Shown here: in pieces, positions 21,977-32,265 of the stretch
Layout: each line of letters begins with the position of its first letter
Numbering within the stretch: the first letter of the stretch is position 1
Translations under genes and position numbers: made by a program
The notes under the pieces: model-generated
What the model was told of the DNA's origin: nothing
The model's database searches: none
Seen by the model: the letters and a program-made list of their open reading frames with translations, nothing else
Source of the DNA: Dechloromonas denitrificans
Lineage (GTDB): Bacteria; Pseudomonadota; Gammaproteobacteria; Burkholderiales; Rhodocyclaceae
Direction of reading: 5' to 3'
DNA length: 64,000 nucleotides
Assembly: GCF_001551835.1 (NCBI RefSeq)
Contig: NZ_LODL01000007.1
Coordinates: 172,628 to 236,627, forward strand

Positions 21977-22876
21977 TCAGGCGGCCGGCAGCTTGATGGC
22001 GGCCTTGACCTCGTTGCCGCAACCGCAATATTCGAGGCTGTCGAAGCTGATCATCCGCGACATGGCGATGCCGCGACCGTGGGTATCGAAGGCGCGGTCC
22101 GGGCTCATTTCGAGATAAGCCCGCCAATCGAAACCGGCCCCCTGATCGCGGATCACGAACACCAGTTCATCGCCGGCCCGCTCGATGGCCAGCTCGGCCT
22201 GGCGGGCGCCGAGCTCCGCCGTAGCCAGGCGCTGCGCGATCTGGTCGTGCAAGGCGCCCTCTTCGATCAGGCGGGTTTTTTCGTCGTAGCCGATGGCCAG
22301 GTTGCCATGCTCGACGGCGTTCAGCATCAGTTCGGAAAGACCGAGCACCACCCGGCCCGGCTCGGGGGCCGCGTTGGCGGCCAGGGCCGCCAGATTGCGG
22401 GCGTCGTCCGGCGTCCGGAACAGAAAGCGCGCCTGGACCAGGCAGGACAGCGTCCGGCTCTGCCGCTGCACCTCCTCGGCCAGCTCCTTGTGGCCGCGAT
22501 AGTCGCGGGTGGCGGCGGCGACGATGGCGAGCAGCGTATCGGCCGAGAACGGCTTGGTCAGGTAATAGTAGGCACCGGCCCGAAGGCCCTCGAGGACGTC
22601 GCTATCGGCCGTCATGCCGGTCTGCATGATGACCGGCACATGCATCATGTCCGGTCGCATCTTGACCCGGCGGAGAATTTCGATGCCATCCATGTCCGGC
22701 ATCATGCGATCGAGCAGGATGGCGTCGAAGCGCTCCGGCATGGCGTCGATCAGCCGCCAGGCAGCCTCGCCGGATTCGGCTTCGATGACCTGATAACCCT
22801 CTTCGCTCAGATTCTCGGCCAGCGTCTCGCGACCAATCGGCTCGTCATCGACCACCAGAACGCAGGTTTTCTCCAA
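21977..22876 (-). CDS. Response regulator with C-terminal RsbW-like ATPase domain
   Basis: 299-residue protein: receiver (about 5-122) with DDE at 10-12, Asp56 in AILLDRMMPDMDG and Lys in YLTKPF, a linker helix, then a HATPase_c_2/RsbW-like domain (about 160-297) with ELMLNAVEHGN and IRDQGAGFDW and glycine-rich HGRGIAM. It has no phosphoacceptor His and no PP2C domain, so it resembles the anti-sigma-type ATPases of general stress switches coupled to a receiver. It faces the hybrid kinases and may take its phosphate from one of their Hpt domains. Target unknown. Confidence 0.82.
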   Translation of the reverse strand: MEKTCVLVVDDEPIGRETLAENLSEEGYQVIEAESGEAAWRLIDAMPERFDAILLDRMMPDMDGIEILRRVKMRPDMMHVPVIMQTGMTADSDVLEGLRAGAYYYLTKPFSADTLLAIVAAATRDYRGHKELAEEVQRQSRTLSCLVQARFLFRTPDDARNLAALAANAAPEPGRVVLGLSELMLNAVEHGNLAIGYDEKTRLIEEGALHDQIAQRLATAELGARQAELAIERAGDELVFVIRDQGAGFDWRAYLEMSPDRAFDTHGRGIAMSRMISFDSLEYCGCGNEVKAAIKLPAA

Positions 22877-23061
22877 ATCTATTTCTCCAGCCGCTCAATA
22901 TTTTAAAACTGCTAAATTTATTAGCGTGGAATTATCCATATTTCTCTGCAAAACGATAGGGATAAAGCACGAATTGACGCAAGGACTTTAGTCTGCCACG
23001 AATTGCCGGCGTTGAGCGCGCCCGGGAAGGGGCCGCGCCAAGCAGCTTTCAAGGTCCGCAA

Positions 23062-23086
23062 TAAAAACGGCCGCTCGAGGCGGCCG
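23062..23086 (-). terminator. Terminator at the end of the aromatic catabolic operon
   Basis: On the minus strand CGGCCGC (23086-23080), loop CTCGA, GCGGCCG (23074-23068), then TTTTTAT. It sits 26 bases past the mhpC stop and closes the operon. Confidence 0.88.
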
Positions 23087-23111
23087 ATGCAGCATTGGGA
23101 AAAGGCGGCGT

Positions 23112-23975
23112 TCAGTGCGCCAGGAAATCGAGCACCATGCGGTTGAACTTGTCGGCATGCTCCCATTGCGCCCAGTGGCCGCAGCGGTTGAAGATGTGCA
23201 GTTCGGCGTTCGGCATGCCCCAGAGCAGGCGCAGGCCGACATCCATCGGCACGAAGCGGTCGTCGCGGCCCCAGATGACCAGCGCCGGCGCCGTCACTTC
23301 GCCGAGGCGCGGGCCGTAGTCGGTGAACTGCTTCGGATTGGCGGCCAGGCTCTTGACGAAGTTTTCCAGGTGGTCGCGGCGCGCCATCATGTTGTCGAGG
23401 CGGGCCTGGTAGAGCTCTTCGGTCAGGCTGCTCGAATCGAAGACGAAGACGGCCATCATCTTCTTCAGGTTGTCGATGCTCGGCTCGCGATACAGGCCTT
23501 GCAGCAGCTTGATGCCTTCGGTCGGCATCGGCACGAACTGGCTCGGGCCGCCGGTGCCGCCGCCCATCAGCACCAGCTTGCCGACGCGGGTCGGATTGGC
23601 CAGCGCGAAGGCGACGGCACTGTGGCCGCCCATCGAGTTGCCGATGATATGGACACGCTCGAGATCGAGGGCATCGAGCAGGCCCTTCAGGGCGCGGCCG
23701 TTGAGTTCGGAGCGAGAACCGGTACACACGATCGGGTCGCTCTTGCTCCAACCCGGGCAGTCCATCAGGATCACCCGGTAGCCGGCCGCGACCAGCGGCT
23801 CGACGTTGCGGTTGAAGTTGGCCCAGCCACTGGCGCCGGGGCCGGAACCGTGCAGCATGACCACCGTTTCGGCGCCGCTGCCGCAGTCGTTGTAATGCAG
23901 TTGCAGATCGAGGTCGCCTTCCTGGATGCGGACGAACTTGCTGGTCGCGGCTTCGCTGAGGGGTGTTGTGCTCAT
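23112..23975 (-). CDS. mhpC: Meta-cleavage product hydrolase, MhpC type
   Basis: Alpha/beta hydrolase of 287 residues that cleaves the C-C bond of the ring-fission product, giving 2-hydroxypenta-2,4-dienoate and a side-chain acid. Seen: oxyanion segment [14 protein letters not shown], nucleophile elbow GNSMGGHS with Ser114, acid in WGRDDRFVP (Asp238/239), and His267 in CGHWAQWEH. These are signatures of the MhpC/BphD family; the closest fit by sequence feel is MhpC. It is the last gene of the operon, far from mhpB, and a terminator follows. The exact acid released (succinate or other) depends on the unknown operon substrate. Confidence 0.88.
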   Translation of the reverse strand: MSTTPLSEAATSKFVRIQEGDLDLQLHYNDCGSGAETVVMLHGSGPGASGWANFNRNVEPLVAAGYRVILMDCPGWSKSDPIVCTGSRSELNGRALKGLLDALDLERVHIIGNSMGGHSAVAFALANPTRVGKLVLMGGGTGGPSQFVPMPTEGIKLLQGLYREPSIDNLKKMMAVFVFDSSSLTEELYQARLDNMMARRDHLENFVKSLAANPKQFTDYGPRLGEVTAPALVIWGRDDRFVPMDVGLRLLWGMPNAELHIFNRCGHWAQWEHADKFNRMVLDFLAH

Positions 23976-24008
23976 GGGGTGTTTCCTTTCAAAAATAAGT
24001 GCTTGTTT

Positions 24009-24593
24009 TTAGTTGCAGAACGGCCGCGGGCCGAAACCAATCGGCGCCGGTGCGCAATCGACCAGGCGCGAGAAGAGCGCCGAGAAATTTTCCGTTGCCC
24101 CATCCTGCCCGGAATTGGCCGCCATTTCGGCGAGAAAATCGCGGTTCACCGCAAGCCAGTCGGCTTCCGTCAAATAGCGGCGCAGCAGCGGCAGCACGAT
24201 CTCCTCCTCGAGCATCATGTGCTCACGGTAGAACTCGGCATAGCGCTCGAAGGCCCTGACGAAATCGTCGAAACGGCCGGGGTCGGCGACGAAGCCGGCC
24301 AGCGCCTGTTCGAGGGCCGCCATGCGCTGCGGCGCCGCGGCATGCTGGGCCGCGAGCTCGGCCAGGGCTTCGGCACCTTCCGCCGTCCGCAGCGGCAGGT
24401 GGCGGAACAGAAGGTCTTCCTTCGGATGATGGCGCTTCTCGGCATAGGCGTCGAGGTAATGCACCATCGCCTGGAACAGCTTGAGGTCGGGTTCGAGCTT
24501 GCCGGCCGCAACCTCCTTGAGCATGAAGCGGATGGCATGCAGGATGCCCGCCAGGGATTGATGCTCCTCGCCGATGATGTGAAGTGCTTGCAT
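24009..24593 (-). CDS. Hemerythrin-like di-iron domain protein
   Basis: 194-residue all-helical protein. Likely metal ligands are His in IGEEHQSL, HHPKEDLLFRHL, a His near QHAAAP, and HMMLEEEIVLPL; this is the H-HxxxE-H-HxxxE pattern of hemerythrin domains, which bind O2 or sense iron/oxygen through a di-iron centre. GGAG precedes the ATG at 24593. It lies 15 bases after livF within a catabolic operon that uses O2 twice, so a role in oxygen supply or sensing is possible but unproven. Confidence 0.8.
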   Translation of the reverse strand: MQALHIIGEEHQSLAGILHAIRFMLKEVAAGKLEPDLKLFQAMVHYLDAYAEKRHHPKEDLLFRHLPLRTAEGAEALAELAAQHAAAPQRMAALEQALAGFVADPGRFDDFVRAFERYAEFYREHMMLEEEIVLPLLRRYLTEADWLAVNRDFLAEMAANSGQDGATENFSALFSRLVDCAPAPIGFGPRPFCN

Positions 24594-24612
24594 GTCTGTT
24601 CTCCAATCGCTG

Positions 24613-25362
24613 TCAGGTCGACAGCAGTTCCTGGTGCTTGCTGGCCAGGCCGAGGTAGCTTTCGATGACGCGCGGATCGTTGCGCAGCATCTCGGCCTCG
24701 CCCTGCATCTTGACCGCGCCGTTTTCCAGCACATAGGCGTAGTCGGCGACCTGCAGCGCGGCGCGGGCATTCTGCTCGACAAGCAGGATGGAGACGCCGC
24801 GCCGGCGCAGTTCGGCAATGATGCGGAAGATTTCGCGGACGATCAGTGGTGCAAGACCAAGACTGGGTTCGTCGAGCATCAGCAGCTTGGGCTTGGCCAT
24901 CAGCGCCCGGCCGACGGCCAGCATCTGGCGCTCGCCGCCCGACATCGTGCCGGCCTGCTGTTGGCGGCGCTCCTTGAGGCGCGGGAAGAGCGCATAGACC
25001 TCCTCCATCGTCTGCGCATGGTCGCGATGGCCGTGCCGATTGCGCTGAAAGGCGCCGAGCAGCAGGTTGTCCTCGATCGTCATGGTGCCGAACAGCTCGC
25101 GCTTTTCCGGCACCAGGTTCATGCCGCGCACCACCATGCGCTCGACTTCCGGCACCTGTTCGATGCTGCCGTCGAAAGCGACCTCGCCCGAGGATGGCAG
25201 CAGGCCCATGATCGCCGACAGCGTCGTCGTCTTGCCGGCGCCGTTCGGGCCGATCACCGTAACGATCTTGCCCTCGCCCACTTCCAGGCTGATCTTGCTG
25301 ACCGCCTCGACCTTGCCGTAGGCGACCGAGAGGTCTTTGACTTCCAGTACGTTACGACTCAT
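24613..25362 (-). CDS. livF: Branched-chain-type ABC transporter ATPase LivF
   Basis: Second ATPase of a LivFGHMJ-type importer, 249 residues. Walker [11 protein letters not shown], signature SGGERQM, Walker [14 protein letters not shown] and the H-loop region ILLVEQN are all present. The ATG at 25362 overlaps the stop of the fused livHMG gene (ATGA). By context it powers uptake of the aromatic acid degraded by this operon rather than amino acids; that is inference. Confidence 0.92.
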   Translation of the reverse strand: MSRNVLEVKDLSVAYGKVEAVSKISLEVGEGKIVTVIGPNGAGKTTTLSAIMGLLPSSGEVAFDGSIEQVPEVERMVVRGMNLVPEKRELFGTMTIEDNLLLGAFQRNRHGHRDHAQTMEEVYALFPRLKERRQQQAGTMSGGERQMLAVGRALMAKPKLLMLDEPSLGLAPLIVREIFRIIAELRRRGVSILLVEQNARAALQVADYAYVLENGAVKMQGEAEMLRNDPRVIESYLGLASKHQELLST

Positions 25363-28220
25363 GCCGCGACACCCCCTAAATACGCTTCCAGCACCGCCGG
25401 ATCGCACTGCACTTCCTCCGGCAGCCCGGTGGCGATTTCTTCGCCGAATTCCATGACCACGACGCGGTCGACCAGGCTCATCACGAAATCCATGTCGTGT
25501 TCGACGATCAGCACCGCCATACCTTCCGACTTCAGGCGTTTGAGCAGGTCGGACAGCGCCTGTTTTTCCTTCAGGCGCAGGCCGGCTGCCGGTTCGTCGA
25601 GCAGCAGCAGGCAGGGGTCGGAACACAGCGCGCGGGCGATTTCGAGGATGCGCTGCTGGCCGAGGGCCAGGCTGCCGGCCTCGACATGCATGAACTCGCC
25701 GAGCCCGACCCGTTCGACCTGGAGCGCCGCTTCGCGCAGCACACGGGCCTCTTCGGCCCGGTCGAGGCGCCAGGCCGCCGCCAGCACGCCTTTGCTGCCG
25801 CGCCGATGGGCACCGATGGCGACGTTCTCCAAGACGCTCATGTTGGGCAGCAGGCGGACATGCTGGAAGGTCCGGCTCATGCCGAGGGCGGCGATTTCGC
25901 GCGAGCTGTGGCCGGCCACCGGCTGGCCGCGGAAGAGGATTTCACCGGAGGTCGGCGTATCGACGCCGGAGAGCTGGTTGAACATGGTGCTTTTTCCCGC
26001 ACCGTTCGGGCCGATCAGGGCGAGGATTTCGCCGGCCTGGACATGCAGGTTCATGTTGTTGTTGGCAACCAGGCCACCGAACTTGCGGGTCACCGCTTTG
26101 GCCTCGAGAATGACCTCGCCATGCGGCGGCTGCGCCTTCTTCGCCAGGGGTTCGGCCGTCGCATCGATCAGCTTCGGCTCTTGGCGCACCGGCATCAGCC
26201 GGGCGAGCAGCGGCCACAGGCCGTCGCGGGCCCGGTGCAGGACGACGATCATCAGCAGGCCGAAGACGATGACCTCGAAATGCCCGGCCGAGCCGAACAG
26301 CTTGGGCAGGATGTCCTGCAGCCACTGCTTGAGCACGGTGATCACGCCGGCCCCGACCAGGGCGCCCCAGACCTGCCCGGCGCCGCCGACGACGGCCATG
26401 AACAGGTACTCGATGCCGATGTGCAGGCCGAACGGGGTCGGATTGACGAAGCGCTGCAGGTGGGCATAGAGCCAGCCGGCGGCGCAGGCGTGCAGTGCGG
26501 CAATGACGAAGATCACCATGCGCGCCCGCGAGGTATCGACGCCCATCGCCTCGGCCATCACCATGCCGCCCTTCAGGGCCCGGATGGCCCGGCCTTCGCG
26601 GGAATCGAGCAGGTTCTTGGTGGTGAACAGCGCGGCCAGCACGAAGGCCCAGACCAGGTAGTAGTAATGGCGGTTGTCGAGCAGATCCAGCCCGAAAATG
26701 CTGATCGGCGGCAGGTTGGAGAGGCCGGCATGGCCGCCGAGGAATTCCATGTTGCCGAACAGGAAGAACAGGCTGATGCCCCAGGCCATGGTGCCGAGCG
26801 GCAGGTAATGGCCGGACAGCTTGAGGGTCACCGAACCGAGGATCACCGCCACCGTTGCCGTCAGCAGCAGGCCGAGGGCCAGCGCCATCCACGGCGAGCC
26901 GGCAGCAAAACCGAGCCAGGTGGGTAACTCGCTGGAACTGGTCAGCCAGGCCGTGGTGTAGGCGCCAAGGCCGACGAAAGCCGCCTGGCCGAACGAGGTC
27001 AGACCGCCGACCCCGGTCAGCAGCACCAGGCCAAGGGCAACCAGGGCCGACAGGCCGACGTAGTTGAGCAGCGTGACGTAGAACTCGGGCAGCACCAGCG
27101 GCGCCAGCAGCAGCACGCCGAGGAAGACGCCGAGCGCCAGGCGTGGGCTGATCCAGCCGTCGCGCCGCGCCGTCGTCACGACATGCGCCGTTTCCTCTTC
27201 CTCGACATGATGGGTCTTCCAGGAAAGCCAGATCAGCACCGGGATGATCAGCGTGAACACCAGCACATCCTTGAAGGCGCTGGCCCAGAAGGAGGAGAAG
27301 GATTCGAGCAGGCCGACGATGATCGCCCCGCCGGCGGCCAGCGGGTAGCTGGCCAGGCCGCCGATGATGGCGGCAACGAAGCCCTTGAGGCCGATCAGGA
27401 AGCCGCTGTCGTAATAGACCGTGGTCAGCGGCGCCACCAAAAGGCCGGACAGCGTGCCGATCAGCGCCGCGAAGAAGAAGGTCTGGCGACCGGCCAGGGC
27501 CGGCGAGATGCCCATCAGGCGGGCGCCATTGCGGTTGATGGCGGTGGCGCGCAAGGCCTTGCCGGCCAGCGTGCGGTCGAAATACAGGTAGAGGCCGACG
27601 ATCAGCGCCAGTGAGGCGGCGAGCACGACCAGCGTATGGCCGCCGACCAGCAGCGTACCGACTTCGATCTGCGCCTGGCTGAACGGTGCGGTGCGCGAAC
27701 CTTCCGGCCCGAAGATGAGCAGGCCGAGACCGACCATCAGCAGGTGCAGGGCAACCGAGATGATGAGCAGGATAAGCACCGGCGCTTCGGCCACCGGCTG
27801 GAAGGCGACGCGGTAGAGCATCGGCCCCATCGGCACGACGATGGCCAGCGCCAGTCCGGCCTTGACCGCGTGCGGCAACTCGGCGAGCGGCAGGAACCAG
27901 AGCAGGCCGGCGACGGCCAGCGGATAGGCGATATTCCAGAGCAGCGACTTGCCGAGCCGGCGGCGCCCGGGTTGCGCGGCGACGATGTCGGCCCCGAAGG
28001 CAAGGCCGCCGGCGCCGAGCAGCAACCAGACGGTGCCCGGGTAGTGGCCGGCCTCCAGTGCCGCCATGGTCAGTGCGCCCCAGGCGAGGAATTCGCCCTG
28101 CGGGATAAAAATGATCCGGGTGACGGCAAAGACCAGGACCAGCGCCAGTGCCAGCAAGGCATAGATGGCGCCGTTGGTGACGCCGTCCTGAGCAAGCAGG
28201 GCGAAGATTTCAGCATCCAT
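25359..28220 (-). CDS. Fused ABC importer LivH-LivM-LivG (two permeases and an ATPase in one chain)
   Basis: 953-residue protein that joins three normally separate subunits. Residues about 1-330 match LivH (start [19 protein letters not shown], later [20 protein letters not shown]); about 355-680 match LivM ([39 protein letters not shown]); about 700-953 match LivG with Walker [19 protein letters not shown] in the signature position and [10 protein letters not shown]. The frame is open throughout and no internal stop is seen. The linker between LivM and LivG carries [14 protein letters not shown]. The LivH portion contains an inserted hydrophobic segment near 60-130 not usual for LivH. Substrate inferred to be the operon's aromatic acid. 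Confidence 0.9.
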   Translation of the reverse strand: MDAEIFALLAQDGVTNGAIYALLALALVLVFAVTRIIFIPQGEFLAWGALTMAALEAGHYPGTVWLLLGAGGLAFGADIVAAQPGRRRLGKSLLWNIAYPLAVAGLLWFLPLAELPHAVKAGLALAIVVPMGPMLYRVAFQPVAEAPVLILLIISVALHLLMVGLGLLIFGPEGSRTAPFSQAQIEVGTLLVGGHTLVVLAASLALIVGLYLYFDRTLAGKALRATAINRNGARLMGISPALAGRQTFFFAALIGTLSGLLVAPLTTVYYDSGFLIGLKGFVAAIIGGLASYPLAAGGAIIVGLLESFSSFWASAFKDVLVFTLIIPVLIWLSWKTHHVEEEETAHVVTTARRDGWISPRLALGVFLGVLLLAPLVLPEFYVTLLNYVGLSALVALGLVLLTGVGGLTSFGQAAFVGLGAYTTAWLTSSSELPTWLGFAAGSPWMALALGLLLTATVAVILGSVTLKLSGHYLPLGTMAWGISLFFLFGNMEFLGGHAGLSNLPPISIFGLDLLDNRHYYYLVWAFVLAALFTTKNLLDSREGRAIRALKGGMVMAEAMGVDTSRARMVIFVIAALHACAAGWLYAHLQRFVNPTPFGLHIGIEYLFMAVVGGAGQVWGALVGAGVITVLKQWLQDILPKLFGSAGHFEVIVFGLLMIVVLHRARDGLWPLLARLMPVRQEPKLIDATAEPLAKKAQPPHGEVILEAKAVTRKFGGLVANNNMNLHVQAGEILALIGPNGAGKSTMFNQLSGVDTPTSGEILFRGQPVAGHSSREIAALGMSRTFQHVRLLPNMSVLENVAIGAHRRGSKGVLAAAWRLDRAEEARVLREAALQVERVGLGEFMHVEAGSLALGQQRILEIARALCSDPCLLLLDEPAAGLRLKEKQALSDLLKRLKSEGMAVLIVEHDMDFVMSLVDRVVVMEFGEEIATGLPEEVQCDPAVLEAYLGGVAA

Positions 28221-28232
28221 GAAGGACTCCAG

Positions 28233-28251
28233 GTCGACCGCTGCGGTCGAC
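28233..28251. repeat. Palindrome upstream of the fused permease gene
   Basis: GTCGACCG (28233-28240), CTG, CGGTCGAC (28244-28251) is a perfect eight-base inverted repeat, 12 bases before the livHMG start. It could fold around the ribosome-binding region and tune translation. Confidence 0.4.
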
Positions 28252-28263
28252 GATCAAAACAGG

Positions 28264-28299
28264 GCAAAAACCGGGCCGCGCGGCAAGCGCCCGGCCCGG
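28264..28299 (-). terminator. Terminator-like hairpin inside the operon, after mhpE
   Basis: On the minus strand CCGGGCCG (28299-28292) pairs with CGGCCCGG (28278-28271), with a 13-base loop, and is followed by TTTTTG. It lies directly after the mhpE stop and before livHMG, so it may reduce expression of the distal transporter and mhpC genes. Confidence 0.6.
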
Positions 28300-28304
28300 C
28301 ATCG

Positions 28305-29336
28305 TCAGACGGCCAGGCCGCGTTGGCGGGCCAGGGTCAGCGCGGTGTCCTCGATCATGTCCTCCTGGCCGCCGACCATGCCGCGCCGGCCCATCTCGAC
28401 CAGAATGTCGCGGGCCGGAACGCCGTACTTCTTCTCGGCGCGCTTGGCGAAGAGCAGGAAGGAGCCATAGACACCGGCATAGCCGAGGGTCAGCGCATCG
28501 CGGTCGATGCGGATCGGGAAGTCCATGATCGGCACCACCAGGTCTTCGGCGACGTCCTGGATCTTGAAGACATCGACCCCGGTTGCGATACCCATCAGGT
28601 CGCAGACGGCGATCAGCACTTCCATCGGCGTGTTGCCGGCGCCGGCGCCGAGGCCGGCGGCAGCCGCGTCGATGCGGTTGGCACCGACTTCGATCGCGGC
28701 AATGCTGTTGGCAACGCCCATGGCCAGGTTGTGGTGGCCGTGGAAGCCGAGTTCGGTTTCCGGCTTCAGCGCGTCACGCACGGCACCGAGGCGGGCCTTG
28801 ACGGTATCCGGCAGCAGGTGGCCGGCCGAGTCGGTGACGTAGATGCAGTTGGCACCGTAGCCTTCCATCAGTTTGGCCTGCTTGACTAGGCCTTCCGGGC
28901 TGTTCATGTGGCTCATCATCAGGAAACCGACGGTATCCATGTCGAGCTTCCTGGCCATCTTGATGTGCTGTTCCGAGACGTCGGCCTCGGTGCAGTGGGT
29001 GGCGACGCGGATGGTATGGACGCCCAGGTCGCGCGCCATCTTCAGGTGATCGACGGTGCCGATGCCCGGCAGCAGCAGCGCCGAAACCTTGGCCTGCTGC
29101 ATTTTCGGAATCACCGCGCCGAGGTATTCCTCGTCGGTATGGGCCGGGAAGCCGTAGTTGACCGAGGAGCCGCCCAGGCCGTCGCCGTGGGTGACCTCGA
29201 TCAGCGGGATACCGGCCTGGTCGAGGCCGGTGGCGATGCTGACCATCTGGTCGAGGCTCATCAGGTGCCGCTTGGGATGCATGCCATCCCGCAGGGTCAT
29301 GTCGTGGACGGTAACGTTCTTGCCGCGCAAAGTCAT
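28305..29336 (-). CDS. mhpE: 4-hydroxy-2-oxovalerate aldolase
   Basis: Class II pyruvate aldolase of the DmpG/MhpE family, 343 residues, splitting 4-hydroxy-2-oxopentanoate into pyruvate and acetaldehyde. The N-terminal motif [15 protein letters not shown] carries the catalytic Arg-Asp and the metal ligand Asp; [10 protein letters not shown] gives the metal-binding histidines. The ATG at 29336 has AAGGAG upstream and is ten bases from the mhpF stop. The enzyme works as a channelling complex with MhpF, encoded just before it. Confidence 0.95.
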   Translation of the reverse strand: MTLRGKNVTVHDMTLRDGMHPKRHLMSLDQMVSIATGLDQAGIPLIEVTHGDGLGGSSVNYGFPAHTDEEYLGAVIPKMQQAKVSALLLPGIGTVDHLKMARDLGVHTIRVATHCTEADVSEQHIKMARKLDMDTVGFLMMSHMNSPEGLVKQAKLMEGYGANCIYVTDSAGHLLPDTVKARLGAVRDALKPETELGFHGHHNLAMGVANSIAAIEVGANRIDAAAAGLGAGAGNTPMEVLIAVCDLMGIATGVDVFKIQDVAEDLVVPIMDFPIRIDRDALTLGYAGVYGSFLLFAKRAEKKYGVPARDILVEMGRRGMVGGQEDMIEDTALTLARQRGLAV

Positions 29337-29346
29337 GGTCTTCTCC

Positions 29347-30258
29347 TTACCCGGCGACCGGCTCAAGCTTGAGCGCGCCTTTGATGATTTCTTCGGCGAA
29401 CATTTCCGCCGTACGGGCCGCCGCGGCGGTCATGATGTCGAGGTTGCCGGCATAGGTCGGCAGGAAGTCGCCGAGGCCCTGCACTTCGAGGAAGACCGAG
29501 ACGCGGTTGCCGTCGAAGACCGGGCCATTGACCAGGCGGTAGCCGGGCACGTACTTCTGCACTTCGGCGATCATGGTCAGGATCGAGTCGGTGATCCGCG
29601 CCTGATCCGGCGTGCCTTCGGTCAGGCAATGCACGGTGTCGCGCATGATCAGCGGCGGTTCGGCCGGGTTGATGATGATGATCGCCTTGCCCTTTTCGGC
29701 GCCGCCGACCTGCTCGATGGCGCCCGAGGTGGTGCGGGTGAATTCGTCGATGTTCTTGCGGGTGCCGGGACCGGCGCTCTTCGAACTGATGGTGGCGACG
29801 ATCTCGCCATACTTGACCTTCTGGACGCGGGAGATGGCGGCGACCATGGGAATCGTCGCCTGCCCGCCGCAGGTCACCATATTGACGTTCATCTCGCCCT
29901 GGCCGACCAGGGTCTTCAGATTGACCGGCGGCACGCAGAAGGGGCCGATGGCGGCCGGCGTCAGGTCGATCATCAGCACGCCGAGTTCGTTGAGCTTGCG
30001 GCTGTTCTCGGCATGGACGTAGGCGGACGTCGCATCGAAGGCGATCTGCACGCCATCTTCCAGCACGTGCGGCAGCAGACCGTCGACGCCGCCGGCGGTG
30101 ACTTTCAGGCCCAGTTCGGCGGCCCGCTTCAGGCCTTCCGATTCCGGATCGATGCCGACCATCCAGGCCGGCTCCAGCACCGGGCTGCGCTGCAGTTTGT
30201 AGAGCAGATCGGTGCCGATGTTGCCGGGGCCGATCAGCGCACATTTGATTTTTTTCAT
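29347..30258 (-). CDS. mhpF: Acetaldehyde dehydrogenase (acylating)
   Basis: Converts toxic acetaldehyde to acetyl-CoA with NAD+ and CoA. 303 residues, slightly shorter than E. coli MhpF. Rossmann start [20 protein letters not shown]; catalytic Cys in [11 protein letters not shown]. Two ATG codons compete (30264 and 30258); GGAG stands eight bases from the second and only two from the first, so I choose 30258. Forms a complex with the aldolase MhpE downstream. Confidence 0.95.
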   Translation of the reverse strand: MKKIKCALIGPGNIGTDLLYKLQRSPVLEPAWMVGIDPESEGLKRAAELGLKVTAGGVDGLLPHVLEDGVQIAFDATSAYVHAENSRKLNELGVLMIDLTPAAIGPFCVPPVNLKTLVGQGEMNVNMVTCGGQATIPMVAAISRVQKVKYGEIVATISSKSAGPGTRKNIDEFTRTTSGAIEQVGGAEKGKAIIIINPAEPPLIMRDTVHCLTEGTPDQARITDSILTMIAEVQKYVPGYRLVNGPVFDGNRVSVFLEVQGLGDFLPTYAGNLDIMTAAAARTAEMFAEEIIKGALKLEPVAG

Positions 30259-30295
30259 GTTCATTTCTCCGTGGGGATTGGGGAGGCAGGACGAC

Positions 30296-31087
30296 TCAGG
30301 CAAACAGCGCGCTGACCGTGCCCAGCCCGTCGATATTGACGTCGAAGCGGCCCGGCTCGGTGACGGCGACCATCGGCCCCAGGGCGCCGGTCAGCACGAT
30401 GTCGCCGGCCAGCAGCGGCCGTCCGCAGCGGACCATGGTGTCGGCCAGCCAGATCGCGGCATTCAGCGGGCTGCCCAGGCAGGCCCGGCCGTTGCCGAGC
30501 GAGACGACTTCGTCGCCGCGCCGCATTTCCATGGCACAGGCCGTGATGTCGAATTCACCCAATTGGCGCGGTCGACCGCCGAGCACGAACAAGCCGCTCG
30601 AGGCGTTGTCGGCCACGGTATCGACGAAGCGGATGTTCCACTGCTCGATCCGGCTATCGACGATCTCGATGGCTGGCAGTGCGTACTCGGTGGCGCCGAA
30701 GATGTCGGCGTAGGTATGGCGCTCCTGCGTTAGATCGCGGCCGATGACCAGCGCGATCTCGGCTTCGACCTTGGGCTGGATCAGGCGCGACAGCGCCACC
30801 GGCTCGCCGTCGCCGACCGCCATGTCGGCAAAGAGCATGCCGAAATCGGGCTGATCGACGCCAAGCTGGGCCTGCACGGCGAGCGAAGTCAGGCCGATCT
30901 TGCGGCCGACCAGGCGGCGACCTTCGGCCAGCCAGGCTCGGGTGTTGACCTCCTGGACGGCGTAGGCGGCATCCGGGCTGTTCAGCGCCAGGCGGTCGCG
31001 CAGCGGGGCGATGGTTTGGCCGCTGGCGACCGCCGCCTTGAGCAGGCCGGCGGCGGCTTCGGTGGTGAGAATGGCGTCGTGGCTCAT
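30296..31087 (-). CDS. mhpD: 2-hydroxypenta-2,4-dienoate hydratase
   Basis: Hydratase of the fumarylacetoacetase-like MhpD/DmpE family, 263 residues, adding water to 2-hydroxypentadienoate to give 4-hydroxy-2-oxopentanoate. GRKIGLTS and the metal-binding segment [13 protein letters not shown] are characteristic, as is EIVDSRI. It starts at ATG 31087, which overlaps the stop of the upstream binding-protein gene; a GTG sits one codon earlier. The mhpD-mhpF-mhpE order equals the reaction order. Confidence 0.93.
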   Translation of the reverse strand: MSHDAILTTEAAAGLLKAAVASGQTIAPLRDRLALNSPDAAYAVQEVNTRAWLAEGRRLVGRKIGLTSLAVQAQLGVDQPDFGMLFADMAVGDGEPVALSRLIQPKVEAEIALVIGRDLTQERHTYADIFGATEYALPAIEIVDSRIEQWNIRFVDTVADNASSGLFVLGGRPRQLGEFDITACAMEMRRGDEVVSLGNGRACLGSPLNAAIWLADTMVRCGRPLLAGDIVLTGALGPMVAVTEPGRFDVNIDGLGTVSALFA

Positions 31088-32220
31088 CACTTCACCAGCT
31101 TCCAGTGATTGTTCTCGACCTTGATCAGGACGATCGAACTGGCGTCATAGCCGGCATGATCGGCGGCGGCCATGGTGTAGACGCCGTTGGTACCAACCAG
31201 CTTGCTGGTCTTCTCGATGCCGTCGCGCAGTGCGGCGCGGAATTCCGGCGTGCCGGCCTTGGCCTTGCCCTTCTGGGCGCCGACGATGGCGTTCTGCAGG
31301 AGCAGCCAGGCGTCCCACGAGGCACCGGCGAAGGTCGAACGGGAATCCGGACCGTTCTTCGCTTCCAGCTCCTTGACGAAGGCGACGCCGTTCTTCTTGG
31401 CCGGATGGCTGTCCGGCAACTGCTCGGCAACCAGCACCGGACCGACCGGGATCAGCGCCCCTTCGACGGCCTTGCCGCCGACCCGGAGGAATTCCTTGCT
31501 GGTCACGCCGTGCGACTGGTAGATCCGGCCCTTGTAGCCGCGCTCGCGCAGCGTGATCTGCGGCATCGCGGCCGGCGTGCCGGAGGCGCCGACGAAGACA
31601 ACATCGGGCTTGGCCGCCATCACCTTCAACACCTGGGCCTGGACGCTGGGATCAGCCCGGCCATAGCGCTCGCTGGCGACGATGTTGAGCTTGCCGTCGG
31701 CGGCCTTGGTCAGCGCCTTCAACAGCAGTTCGCCCCAGGAATCGGAGAAGCCGATGAAGCCGACGGTCTTGGCACCGTTCTCCAGCATGTCGGTGACGAT
31801 GCGCTGCACCATCAGGTCGGCCGAGGGCTCGCTGCGGAAAACATAGCCGCGCTTGTCGCCGGACACGTCGAGCGGTGCGACGGAAACCATCGGCGTCTTC
31901 TCGGCATTGGCGACATCGGCCATGGCAACGGCCGTGCTGATCAGGTTGGGACCGAGGATGGCATCGACCTTGTCTTCGGAGATCAGCTTGCGCACATTCT
32001 TGACGGCGCTGGTCGGGTCGGTGCCGTCGTCGAGCAGGATGAAATTGACCTTCTCGCCGCCGACCGTACTTGGAAAGAGGGCGATGGCCTTCTTGGTCTC
32101 GGCGCCGAGGGCGGCGGCCGGGCCGGTCAGCGAGGCGATGACGCCGACGTTGATGTCGGCAAAGGCCGGGGCGGCGGCCAGAGCGGCGATGGTCAGGGCA
32201 AACAGTTGGTTCGGTTTCAT
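31087..32220 (-). CDS. ABC transporter periplasmic binding protein, LivJ/LivK type
   Basis: Exported type I periplasmic binding protein, 377 residues. A signal peptide (MKPNQLFALTIAALAAAPAF-ADI) precedes INVGVIASLTGPAAALG, the usual opening of this family. Later segments ILGPNLISTAVAMADVAN and FVGASGTPAAMPQ are typical. It is placed between catabolic genes (flavin reductase and mhpD) rather than beside the permease, and overlaps mhpD. It should capture the operon's aromatic substrate for the fused LivHMG-LivF importer; members of the family that bind aromatic acids are known. Confidence 0.88.
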   Translation of the reverse strand: MKPNQLFALTIAALAAAPAFADINVGVIASLTGPAAALGAETKKAIALFPSTVGGEKVNFILLDDGTDPTSAVKNVRKLISEDKVDAILGPNLISTAVAMADVANAEKTPMVSVAPLDVSGDKRGYVFRSEPSADLMVQRIVTDMLENGAKTVGFIGFSDSWGELLLKALTKAADGKLNIVASERYGRADPSVQAQVLKVMAAKPDVVFVGASGTPAAMPQITLRERGYKGRIYQSHGVTSKEFLRVGGKAVEGALIPVGPVLVAEQLPDSHPAKKNGVAFVKELEAKNGPDSRSTFAGASWDAWLLLQNAIVGAQKGKAKAGTPEFRAALRDGIEKTSKLVGTNGVYTMAAADHAGYDASSIVLIKVENNHWKLVK

Positions 32221-32265
32221 TTTCTTGTCTCCTCGTTGGGGTAACGGATAGATCGACAGTGCGGC

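Noticed and set aside
22921-23751. Frame of 276 codons overlapping mhpC on the same strand in another phase
   Set aside because: Arg/Pro-rich product with no domain; it runs through the mhpC terminator and shares the mhpC region, which has a full catalytic triad.
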